Part shown: one piece after another, positions 1-7,357 of the stretch
How positions within the stretch are numbered: the stretch's first letter is position 1
Layout of the letters: the number at the start of each line of letters is the position of its first letter
Assembly: GCA_028868455.1 (NCBI GenBank)
Contig: JAGWUK010000038.1
Location: forward strand, 1 to 11,654
Direction: 5' to 3'
DNA length: 11,654 nucleotides
Source: Burkholderiales bacterium
GTDB taxonomy: Bacteria > Pseudomonadota > Gammaproteobacteria > Burkholderiales > Burkholderiaceae_D
Notes under the pieces: generated by a model
Told to the model about the DNA's origin: nothing
The model's database searches: none
The model's input: the letters and a program-made list of their open reading frames with translations, nothing else
Position numbers and translations under genes: made by a program

Positions 1-1077
1 AACAATGGCAATACGATTTCGCGCGCCTGGGATGTGACTGAAAAAATCACCAGCTCCTTCGTCCGTGCCAATATCGATTCGCAGATGGGTAACACCAGCG
101 TGCGCGGTAATGTCGGCGTACAGGTTGTGAATACTGACCAGTCTTCGCAATCGAATTACGCTGATCCAAGCGGTGCTGCGCATCCTTATACCGACGGCAA
201 AACCTATACCGACGTCTTGCCTAGCCTGAATCTGGCGTTTGGTCTGGCGCATCAGCAAACCGTGCGTTTTGCAGTAGCAAAACAAGTCGCACGTCCGCGT
301 CTGGATCAGCTGAATGCCGGTTTCGATTTCAAAGTTGATCAGTCTACGCGTTTGCCAAGTGCCAGCGGCGGGAATGCAAAACTCGATCCATGGCGTGCAA
401 CTGCGCTGGATGTCTCGTACGAAAAATACTTTGGCAACAAAGCGTATTTTGCTGCGGCGCTGTTTTACAAAAACCTGGAAAATTACATCTACAATTATTC
501 GCAGACAGTGGATTTTTCACGTTTCACACCAGGCACGATTGCGGTCTCCAATTTTGGTCAGTACAGCGCTCCGTATAACGGTACGGGCGGCAAGCTCAAA
601 GGCCTGGAATTGTCGGCATCCCTGCCTCTGGATCTGATTTCCAAATCACTGGACGGCTTTGGTATTACCGCCAGCGCCACCTTGACGAGCAGCTCGATCA
701 ACATCCAGCAGGTCAATGACACCATTGGCAAAATCGAACTGCCGGGCTTGTCCAAGCGCGTTTCCAACCTGACTTTCTACTACGAGAAAAATGGTTTCTC
801 CACACGTATCAGCCAACGTCGTCGTTCTGACTATGTCGGTGAAATCGGCAACTTTGCCGGTGATCGTCAATTGCGTTATGTCGTAGGCGATACGGTCACC
901 GACTTCCAGTTAGGTTATTCGTTTGAAACAGGTCGCTACAAAGGTCTGGGTATTCTGTTGCAAGTCAATAACCTGACCAACGCAGCGTATGAAACCTATG
1001 CAAACAGCCCTGACCGTCAGTTGGAATATGCAAAATACGGCCGTACTTTGCTGTTAGGTGCCAGCTACAAGTTCTGA
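1..1077 (+). CDS. TonB-dependent outer-membrane receptor, C-terminal part (TonB-Xanth-Caul type), probable maltodextrin receptor
   Basis: The reading frame is open from the first base of the window, so the gene starts upstream and about 358 C-terminal residues are seen. An internal GTG at 34 is not the start. The protein reads as alternating amphipathic beta strands and ends in Lys-Phe-stop; a terminal aromatic residue is the usual OmpA/Bam-type signature of outer-membrane barrels. Stretches such as ARPRLDQLNAG, GGNAKLDPWRATALDVSYEK and LFYKNLENYIYNY match the C-terminal barrel of the TonB-Xanth-Caul receptor subfamily, which includes the Caulobacter maltodextrin receptor MalA. Receptors of this family bring substrate into the periplasm using TonB-ExbBD energy. 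Substrate is inferred from the amylase, glucosidase and sugar permease downstream. The plug domain and TonB box lie outside the window. A strong terminator directly follows, so it is probably transcribed separately from the next genes. Confidence 0.9.
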   Translation, partial: NNGNTISRAWDVTEKITSSFVRANIDSQMGNTSVRGNVGVQVVNTDQSSQSNYADPSGAAHPYTDGKTYTDVLPSLNLAFGLAHQQTVRFAVAKQVARPRLDQLNAGFDFKVDQSTRLPSASGGNAKLDPWRATALDVSYEKYFGNKAYFAAALFYKNLENYIYNYSQTVDFSRFTPGTIAVSNFGQYSAPYNGTGGKLKGLELSASLPLDLISKSLDGFGITASATLTSSSINIQQVNDTIGKIELPGLSKRVSNLTFYYEKNGFSTRISQRRRSDYVGEIGNFAGDRQLRYVVGDTVTDFQLGYSFETGRYKGLGILLQVNNLTNAAYETYANSPDRQLEYAKYGRTLLLGASYKF

Positions 1078-1089
1078 TCGGCACTCCAG

Positions 1090-1126
1090 AAAAATTTCCG
1101 GCGACATCGTGCGCCGGAAATTTTTT
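1090..1126 (+). terminator. Rho-independent terminator after the receptor gene
   Basis: A perfect 14-bp stem (1090-1103 with 1112-1125) surrounds an 8-base loop (1104-1111). The 3' arm ends in a run of six T (1121-1126), and the 5' arm begins with a matching A run, so it may also work in the opposite direction. It starts 13 bases after the receptor stop codon. This separates receptor transcription from the permease-amylase-glucosidase cluster. Confidence 0.93.
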
Positions 1127-1139
1127 GCAGCATGGAACA

Positions 1140-1160
1140 AGGGTTCGCTCGTCGAACCCT
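1140..1160. repeat. Small perfect inverted repeat behind the terminator
   Basis: AGGGTTCG (1140-1147) pairs with CGAACCCT (1153-1160) around a 5-base loop. No T run follows, so it is not a second classical terminator. It could be an operator or an RNA hairpin; the function is unknown. Confidence 0.4.
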
Positions 1161-1189
1161 ATTGCTGTTGATGGCAAACGACATTTCAT

Positions 1190-1218
1190 TTGGCATTCGC
1201 AGTATGCTGCACTAAATT
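1190..1218 (+). promoter_or_regulatory. Candidate sigma-70 promoter of the permease-amylase-glucosidase cluster
   Basis: TTGGCA (1190-1195, 5 of 6 matches to the -35 consensus) stands 17 bases before TAAATT (1213-1218, 4 of 6 matches to -10). It lies after the receptor terminator and about 140 bases before the permease start codon, which would give a long 5' leader. Palindromic elements that could be operators lie downstream at 1258-1270 and 1304-1313. This is a prediction from consensus only. Confidence 0.4.
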
Positions 1219-1234
1219 TGCACCAACTCTGGAG

Positions 1235-1326
1235 TTAGGCAAACTTGTTCCTGCAAGGCGCACGCTGCGCTGACTGCAATTCTGGCCGCATCGGGATTGC
1301 CACGCGCTTGCGCCGGTTTTGCCTAA
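1235..1326. repeat. Spaced inverted repeat and nested palindromes in the permease leader
   Basis: TTAGGCAAA (1235-1243) is exactly complementary to TTTGCCTAA (1318-1326), separated by 74 bases. Inside are two GC-rich dyads: GCGCA-CGC-TGCGC (1258-1270) and GCGC-TT-GCGC (1304-1313). The reverse complement of the second contains GCAAGCGC, which resembles half of a LacI-family operator. The set could fold into a leader RNA structure or hold repressor sites. A 9-base match over this distance can occur by chance. Confidence 0.3.
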
Positions 1327-1359
1327 GTCCTACCGACAAAAACATGGGGACCTGTCAGT

Positions 1360-2745
1360 ATGCATACGTCTACAAATAAGCCATGGCTGTCTTTCTGGCA
1401 GCTATGCAATATGAGTTTTGGTTTTTTTGGCATCCAGTTCGGATTCGCGCTGCAAAACACCAATACCAGCCGCATTTTTTCCACGCTCGGCGCTAATCCA
1501 GACGATCTGGCCTTGTTCTGGCTGGCTGCGCCAATTACCGGTTTGCTGGTACAACCAGTGATCGGTTACCTCAGCGACAATACCTGGCATCCATTCTGGG
1601 GTCGTCGTCGCCCTTTCTTTTTCGTGGGTGCGATACTGGCATCGATTGCCATGTTTCTGATGCCGAATTCCAGCCTGTTATGGATGGCAATTATGGTGCT
1701 GTGGATGATGGATACGGCGATCAATATTTCCATGGAACCGTTTCGCGCTTTCGTCGGTGACAAACTTAATCCCGGTCAGCAAACTGCCGGATTTGCGATG
1801 CAGACGTTTTTTATCGGTTGCGGCGGTGTCATTGCATCGCTGCTGCCAACCATCTTTTCGGATTATCTGGGTGTCAGCAATGTACCGGTGAACGGCGCGA
1901 TTCCCGATACCGTGCGCTATTCGTTTTATGTTGGCGGCGCCGTGTTTGCCTTGTCTGTCATGTGGACGGTGTTTACCAGCAATGAAATTCCGCCCGCTGA
2001 TCTGGAAAAATTTAAACAAGAGCGGCGCGCCAATGGCGGTGCCGGTAAGGCATTTGCAGAAATACTCGGTGGATTTTTAAAAATGCCGAAAACCATGGTG
2101 CAACTGGCCTTCGTGCAGTTTTTTACCTGGGTTGCGCTGTTTGCGATGTGGGTTTACACCACGCCGTCTGTGGCGAACACGGTTTTCCATAGCAGTGATG
2201 CGCAGTCCGCCGCGTTTCAGGAAGGTGGCAACTGGGTCGGTATCATGTTTGCCGTGTATGGCGGCGTTTCTGCTCTGGCGGCGTTCTTGTTGCCGGTGCT
2301 GGCGCGCATGAGCAGCCGTAAATTCGTGCACATGCTTTGCCTGGTACTCGGTGGTATCAGCCTGATCAGCATCTTTTTCATCAAGACGAAAATGCTGTTG
2401 CTCTTGCCCATGGTTGGTGTCGGTATTGCGTGGGCCAGCGTGCTGACCATGCCGTATGCGATTCTGGCGGGCGCGCTGCCGGCCAATCGCATGGGCTATT
2501 TCATGGGATTGTTCAACTTCTTCGTGGTGATTCCGCAAATCGTTGCCGGTGTCGTGCTGGGCGCGGTGATGAAGCATTTCTTTGATAATCAGTCGGTCAA
2601 AGTGCTGATGCTGGGCGGTGCCTGTATGATCGTGGCCGGTATTCTGACCTTGCTGGTCAAGGATGAAGCAGAACAAGCCAGCACGGCAGATCAATCTCCC
2701 TTGAAAGCAAATACCGACACCATCGTTGCTTCTTCATTTGTGTAA
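1360..2745 (+). CDS. MFS sugar transporter (SLC45/GPH-like; MalY-type maltose or glucose permease)
   Basis: This inner-membrane permease of 461 residues has about twelve hydrophobic segments, with a polar central loop around residues 210-245 between helices 6 and 7. The loop between helices 2 and 3 carries GYLSDNTWHPFWGRRRP (residues 69-85), the MFS signature in the form typical of the SLC45 and plant sucrose carrier group. Family members move sucrose, maltose or hexoses, usually with protons. The ATG at 1360 follows a GGGGA Shine-Dalgarno sequence (1346-1350) at a 9-base distance, and the N-terminus runs straight into helix 1. In Caulobacter the related MalY is linked with the receptor MalA. 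The gene is followed after 44 bases by the amylase, so the two are probably cotranscribed. Whether the cargo is maltose, short maltodextrin or free glucose cannot be read from the sequence. Naming it a sugar MFS is secure; the substrate is inferred from context. Confidence 0.88.
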   Translation: MHTSTNKPWLSFWQLCNMSFGFFGIQFGFALQNTNTSRIFSTLGANPDDLALFWLAAPITGLLVQPVIGYLSDNTWHPFWGRRRPFFFVGAILASIAMFLMPNSSLLWMAIMVLWMMDTAINISMEPFRAFVGDKLNPGQQTAGFAMQTFFIGCGGVIASLLPTIFSDYLGVSNVPVNGAIPDTVRYSFYVGGAVFALSVMWTVFTSNEIPPADLEKFKQERRANGGAGKAFAEILGGFLKMPKTMVQLAFVQFFTWVALFAMWVYTTPSVANTVFHSSDAQSAAFQEGGNWVGIMFAVYGGVSALAAFLLPVLARMSSRKFVHMLCLVLGGISLISIFFIKTKMLLLLPMVGVGIAWASVLTMPYAILAGALPANRMGYFMGLFNFFVVIPQIVAGVVLGAVMKHFFDNQSVKVLMLGGACMIVAGILTLLVKDEAEQASTADQSPLKANTDTIVASSFV

Positions 2746-2776
2746 ACGCGGCAGTATTGTTGTCGGAATTAAAGAC

Positions 2777-2783
2777 AAGGGGA
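2777..2783 (+). promoter_or_regulatory. Ribosome binding site fixing the amylase start
   Basis: AAGGGGA lies 6 bases before ATG 2790. The frame stays open upstream to a TTG at 2757, but the good site and the signal peptide that begins at 2790 (MKKSMIRIALAG) favour ATG 2790. Confidence 0.75.
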
Positions 2784-2789
2784 ACTGGG

Positions 2790-4472
2790 ATGAAGAAGTC
2801 GATGATCCGCATCGCACTGGCCGGATTATGCTGCCTGCACGCATCGCTGGCGGCCAGTCAGACGGCGAGCAAAGCGCCGATGCAGGCACCGTTTGTATGG
2901 AATAACGCGACCGTGTATTTCTTGTTGACGGATCGTTTTTACAACGCCAATCCAGCCAATGATTTCGCCTATGGGCGCAAGAACGATGCAGCGCCGTTGC
3001 GCGCTTACATGGGCGGGGACTTGGCGGGTATTACTGCCAAAATCCGCCAGGGCTATTTTCAAGATTTAGGTGTGGACGTGATCTGGTTGACGCCGCCCGT
3101 CGAGCAAATCCATGGCGGCACCGACGAAGGCACGGGCAAGTCCTACGCCTTTCACGGATACTGGGCGCGGGACTGGACCAGTGTCGATGCCAATCTGGGC
3201 ACGCAAGACGACATGCGCGAACTGGTCGATACGGCGCATGCACACGGCATACGGATATTGCTGGATGTGGTGATGAACCACACCGGCCCGGTCACGCCGC
3301 AAGACCCCGTGTGGCCTGCGGACTGGGTCCGCACCGGCCCGCCTTGTACGTATCACGATGTCGCCAGCACCGTTAATTGCACGCTGGTGCGCAATCTGCC
3401 GGACGTGCGCACCGATCTGCACAAGGATGTGGCGCTGCCGCCGGCGTTGCTGGAAAAATGGAAAGCAGAAGGCCGCTACCAGCAGGAACTGCAAAGCCTG
3501 GAGGCATTTTTCGCGCGCACCGGCTGGCCGCGTGCACCGCGCTACTACCTGATTAAATGGCAGACAGACTGGGTCAGAAAATACGGTGTGGACGGCTTTC
3601 GTGCCGACACTGCCAAGCATGTCGAGCCGGAAGTCTGGAAAGAATTAAAGCAGGAAGCCAGCCGCGCTTACGAAGAATGGAAGCAGCAACATCCGCAGAA
3701 AAAGCTGGGTGACCAGGCTTTCTTTATGACCGGCGAAGTGTACAACTACAACATTGCGAATGGTCAGCAGTTCACGATGGATGGCGGCAGCAAGATCAAT
3801 TTTTATCAGTATGGTTTTGACAGCCTGATTAATTTCGGTTTTAAGTCCGACGCCAACAAAGATGCGGAGAGTCTGTTCAGCGATTATTCGGCGCGTCTGC
3901 ATGGGCCTTTGCAAGGCTATTCCGTACTCAATTACATCAGCTCGCACGACGATGGCTCGCCATTTGACCAGCAAAGGCAGCGCCCGTTTGAATCGGCCAC
4001 CAAATTATTGCTGAGCCCCGGCGCGGCACAAATTTATTATGGTGACGAAACGGCACGGGTATTAAATGCCGACGGTGCGCAGGGCGATGCGCTGCTGCGC
4101 TCGCCGATGAACTGGCAGGCTCTGGCCAGCAACCAGCATGTGCAAGGCAATGCGATTGCTGATGTGCGCCTGCACTGGAGCAAGCTGGGGCGTTTCCGCC
4201 ATGCGCATCCGGCAATCGGTGCCGGCCTGCATCGCAAACTGGCAGATCATCCTTACACGTTTGCACGAACGTATGATCAAGATGGCGTACACGACAAAGT
4301 GGTGGTCGCGCTGGAGTTGCCTGCTGCGCCAACGCACACGATCACGGTTAGCGGCGTGTTTGCGGACGGCCAGAAACTGAAGGACTGGTATTCCGGAAAA
4401 ACCGCCATCGTCAAAGATGGAAAGGTGCAAATCGACACCGCGTATTCGCTGGTGCTGATTGCGGCGGAATAA
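2790..4472 (+). CDS. malS: Periplasmic alpha-amylase, GH13 MalS type
   Basis: The enzyme has 560 residues and cleaves internal alpha-1,4 bonds of maltodextrin. An N-terminal signal peptide (Lys-Lys, then a hydrophobic stretch, probable cleavage near residues 20-24 after ASLA or ASQ) sends it to the periplasm. The catalytic (beta/alpha)8 barrel starts almost at once with ATVYFLLTDRFYN. The four GH13 regions are visible: DVVMNH (159-164), DGFRADTAKH with nucleophile Asp273, MTGEVY with acid/base Glu316, and SSHDD with the transition-state Asp387. Segments such as VEQIHGG, DTAKHVE, EVWKELKQEAS, HPAIGAG and AAQIYYGDE match E. coli MalS closely. E. coli MalS is about 676 residues; this protein lacks its N-terminal extension. 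Cys186 and Cys197 flank a loop and may form a disulfide. It lies 44 bases after the permease and is followed by another secreted glucosidase. The family is certain; exact product pattern is not. Confidence 0.92.
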   Translation: MKKSMIRIALAGLCCLHASLAASQTASKAPMQAPFVWNNATVYFLLTDRFYNANPANDFAYGRKNDAAPLRAYMGGDLAGITAKIRQGYFQDLGVDVIWLTPPVEQIHGGTDEGTGKSYAFHGYWARDWTSVDANLGTQDDMRELVDTAHAHGIRILLDVVMNHTGPVTPQDPVWPADWVRTGPPCTYHDVASTVNCTLVRNLPDVRTDLHKDVALPPALLEKWKAEGRYQQELQSLEAFFARTGWPRAPRYYLIKWQTDWVRKYGVDGFRADTAKHVEPEVWKELKQEASRAYEEWKQQHPQKKLGDQAFFMTGEVYNYNIANGQQFTMDGGSKINFYQYGFDSLINFGFKSDANKDAESLFSDYSARLHGPLQGYSVLNYISSHDDGSPFDQQRQRPFESATKLLLSPGAAQIYYGDETARVLNADGAQGDALLRSPMNWQALASNQHVQGNAIADVRLHWSKLGRFRHAHPAIGAGLHRKLADHPYTFARTYDQDGVHDKVVVALELPAAPTHTITVSGVFADGQKLKDWYSGKTAIVKDGKVQIDTAYSLVLIAAE

Positions 4473-4617
4473 AACCCTGCTGATAACGCAAAGCGCAGAT
4501 CGTCGGCAACAGGATGTATCACGCTTTGTGCAGAATAAAATCGGATCGGCGCGAACACGTCCCGGCGGAATGGCTTCCGGTCAGAGCGACTTTGCGGCAA
4601 TCCTGCAGAAAGAATTT

Positions 4618-7065
4618 ATGAAGAAACAAATGCGCAATGCATCTCGTGTTACAGAAAAACACACGTCACTGAAGCTGACGCGTCTCGGTATTCTGCTCGC
4701 CATGTCGGTCTGCGCGTCGGCAACCAATGCGCAAAACGCGGCGCGTCAGTTCGAGAGCTTTGCCGATAAAGGCAGCTACCTTGAAATCACGACCAACGAC
4801 GGTCAGTACCGCATCCGACCTTACACCGGGCACATTGTCGAAACCAGTTTTATCCCGAAAGGCGAGCAATTTGATCCTGTCTCGCATGCCGTGGTACTGG
4901 CACCGCAAGCCGTGCAGACGCAGTTGCGCGATACCGATAGTCAGCTGCAATATCAGGTGCGGGATATGGAGGTCGATATCAGTAAATCGCCTTTCCAGAT
5001 CAGCTATCGCTACAAAGGCAAGCCACTGATTTCGGAAAAGAATGGCTATGTTCATCAGGATAAGTCTGAGCGTCTGGACTTTAATCTGGATAACAGCGAA
5101 GCGCTGTACGGTGCCGGAGAACGCGCACTCGGCATGAATCGTCGCGGCAATCGACTGCCCTTGTACAACAAAGCGCATTACGGCTATGAAGAGCATTCCA
5201 CGCAGATGAATTACGCCATGCCGCTGGTGTTTTCTTCAAAAATGTATGGCATTCATTTTGACAATGCACCAATCGGTTTTCTTGATCTGGACAGCAAAAA
5301 AGACAATGTACTTGCCTATGAAACCATCAGCGGTCGCAAAACTTATCAGGTGATCGCTGGCGACAACTGGCAGGAACTGGTCAGCAGCTATACCGCGCTG
5401 ACCGGCAGACAACCTTTGCCGCCGCGCTGGGCGTTTGGCAATTTTGCCAGCCGTTTTGGTTATCACTCCGAGGCGCAGGCGCGCGCGGTGCTGGAGCAAT
5501 ACGCGGCTGAAAAAATACCGGTAGACGCGATTATTTTCGATCTGTACTGGTTCGGTAAAGACATCAAAGGCACGATGGGCAATCTGGCTTTCGATCACGA
5601 CAGTTTTCCACACCCCAGACGAATGATTGCCGACTTTGCCAGCCAGGGCGTGAAGACTATCCTGATTACTGAGCCGTTTATCCTGACAACTTCTGGTCGC
5701 TGGGACGAGGCGGTGCAGAAAAAAATTCTCGCTACCGACAAGGACGGAAAAGCGTTGACTTATGATTTTTATTTCGGTCACACCGGCTTGATTGATCTGT
5801 TTAATCCTGTCGCCAGAGACTGGTTCTGGAACATTTACAAAGACCTCAGGAAAGACGGTGTCGCCGGCTGGTGGGGCGATCTGGGTGAGCCGGAAGTGCA
5901 TCCTGCGGCGCTGATGCATGCCAGTGGCAGCGCGGATCAGGTACACAATATTTATGGTCACGAATGGGCGAAACTGATCGCTGAAGGCTACCAGCGCGAG
6001 TTTCCGAAAGAGCGGCCATTTATCCTGATGCGTTCCGGTTATTCCGGGTCGCAGCGTTACGGCATGATACCGTGGTCGGGGGACGTCAACCGTACCTGGG
6101 GCGGGTTGCGCTCGCAACCGGAAATCGCTTTGCAGATGGGGATGCAAGGTCTGGCCTATATGCACTCCGATCTCGGCGGATTTGCCGGAGCCAATCTGGA
6201 TGACGAATTGTATGTGCGCTGGTTGCAGTACGGCGTGTTCCAGCCTGTGTTCCGTCCGCATGCGCAGGAAGAAGTTGCTTCCGAGCCGGTGTTCAGGGAG
6301 CCGCACACCAGGGCGCTGGCCAAGGCCGCGATCCTGTTGCGCTATCGTCTGCTGCCGTACAACTACACGCTGGCGTTTGACAACCATCTGCAAGGTTTGC
6401 CGCTGATGCGCCCGCTGTTTTACGATGAGCCGGACAACCCGGCCTTGCTGACCGTCGCGGATACGTATTTGTGGGGCCATGATTTTCTTGTGCATCCGGT
6501 GCTGCATGCCGCAGAAAAGCAAAGCAGCCTGTATTTTCCGCGCAGCAGCGACTGGTTTGATTTTGTCAGCGATCAAAAATACGCGGGCGGCAGCACGCAG
6601 ACAGTAGACGTGATATCGGATCATATTCCGGTGTTTGTACGCGCCGGGGCATTTATTCCCATGAGTCCGCCCATGCAAAATACCAGCCAATATTCAACGC
6701 GTGAACTGGTACTGCATTATTACCACGATCCCAAGGTCAGCCAGTCCAGCGGCAAACTGTACGATGACGATGGCGTGACCGCCGCTGCATATGAGCACGG
6801 AGCCTATGCCATGCTGCATTTCGATAGCGCGTTGCATCGAGACCAGCTGACGATACGCCTGAGTGAACAACGCGGCGCAGCGTATGCTGCACAGGACAGA
6901 CATGTGCAGCTGGCGATTCACAATGTGCAGCACAAACCCCGGCAGGTCAGTGTGCATGGTCGTACCAGCCGCTTTGATTGGGATGCCAGCACGCATATCC
7001 TGCATCTGGATGTGACATGGAATCGTCGCACCGAAGAAAAAATTCTGGTGAACTTGCAGCGCTGA
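4618..7065 (+). CDS. Exported GH31 alpha-glucosidase
   Basis: This 815-residue retaining glycoside hydrolase likely releases glucose from the non-reducing ends of maltose and maltodextrin. An N-terminal signal peptide (hydrophobic LGILLAMSVCASA, probable cut after ATNA near residue 40) indicates the periplasm. After a mutarotase-like N-terminal beta domain (about 60-250), the TIM barrel starts at PPRWAFGNFASRFGY. It has DLYWFG (308-313), the GH31 nucleophile block GWWGDLGEPE with Asp421, WSGDVNRTWGG with acid/base Asp489, HSDLGGF (516-522) and a FRPHAQ motif. C-terminal beta domains end with a DUF5110-like YDDDGVTAAAYEHG. The frame is open upstream to a TTG at 4459 that overlaps malS, but ATG 4618, preceded by AGAAAGA, starts the signal peptide; ATG 4630 is an alternative. 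The 145-base gap after malS has no clear terminator, so readthrough is likely. Alpha-xylosidase or other GH31 activity is possible, but the locus argues for alpha-glucosidase. Confidence 0.9.
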   Translation: MKKQMRNASRVTEKHTSLKLTRLGILLAMSVCASATNAQNAARQFESFADKGSYLEITTNDGQYRIRPYTGHIVETSFIPKGEQFDPVSHAVVLAPQAVQTQLRDTDSQLQYQVRDMEVDISKSPFQISYRYKGKPLISEKNGYVHQDKSERLDFNLDNSEALYGAGERALGMNRRGNRLPLYNKAHYGYEEHSTQMNYAMPLVFSSKMYGIHFDNAPIGFLDLDSKKDNVLAYETISGRKTYQVIAGDNWQELVSSYTALTGRQPLPPRWAFGNFASRFGYHSEAQARAVLEQYAAEKIPVDAIIFDLYWFGKDIKGTMGNLAFDHDSFPHPRRMIADFASQGVKTILITEPFILTTSGRWDEAVQKKILATDKDGKALTYDFYFGHTGLIDLFNPVARDWFWNIYKDLRKDGVAGWWGDLGEPEVHPAALMHASGSADQVHNIYGHEWAKLIAEGYQREFPKERPFILMRSGYSGSQRYGMIPWSGDVNRTWGGLRSQPEIALQMGMQGLAYMHSDLGGFAGANLDDELYVRWLQYGVFQPVFRPHAQEEVASEPVFREPHTRALAKAAILLRYRLLPYNYTLAFDNHLQGLPLMRPLFYDEPDNPALLTVADTYLWGHDFLVHPVLHAAEKQSSLYFPRSSDWFDFVSDQKYAGGSTQTVDVISDHIPVFVRAGAFIPMSPPMQNTSQYSTRELVLHYYHDPKVSQSSGKLYDDDGVTAAAYEHGAYAMLHFDSALHRDQLTIRLSEQRGAAYAAQDRHVQLAIHNVQHKPRQVSVHGRTSRFDWDASTHILHLDVTWNRRTEEKILVNLQR

Positions 7066-7357
7066 TACAGGTCAGTCCTGTGCGCGAAGGTGGGCGGGCT
7101 GTGGTAAATTGCGGTTGCTTTCCATTTTTGGATACCCGCAAAATTGCTTCCTGACGGCGTTAAGACTAAGCCTTGTATTTGTTTGTGTTGCCGTCACTCT
7201 GAGGAATTTTTTTTGCGACGCAAGCTGCCGCGCTCATCTGGCCTGAGACACGATCCGTGGGCGCAGGGTTGCAGAAGAGCCGCGGCAATTTCAGTTCACT
7301 GTGCGCGTGTTGATCTCATCGTGACGGTGAAAACCGGTAAAAAAACTTTTAAAAAAA
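7066..7357 (+). other. Intergenic leader between GH31 and glk
   Basis: The 292 bases hold no gene I recognise. There is a weak hairpin right after the GH31 stop (ACAGG 7067-7071 with CCTGT 7077-7081) without a T run, and a 6-base inverted repeat TTGCGG (7109-7114) with CCGCAA (7136-7141). A T8 tract lies at about 7207-7214. No convincing -35/-10 pair was found, although a separate promoter for glk is plausible. The last 20 bases before glk are A-rich with no Shine-Dalgarno sequence. A + frame open from 7144 through this leader into glk in another register has no family resemblance. Confidence 0.5.

Noticed and set aside
2826-2850. Lipoprotein signal in MalS (two Cys near residues 14-15)
   Set aside because: The residue before the first Cys is Leu, which does not fit a lipobox; a type I signal peptide fits better.
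4459-4617. Upstream extension of the GH31 frame to TTG 4459, overlapping malS
   Set aside because: The stretch has no family resemblance and would place 53 residues before a clear signal peptide.
5236-6690. Long - strand open frame of 484 codons opposite the GH31 gene
   Set aside because: It lies fully inside a clear GH31 gene, is rich in Arg/His/Gln as expected for an antisense shadow, and shows no domain.
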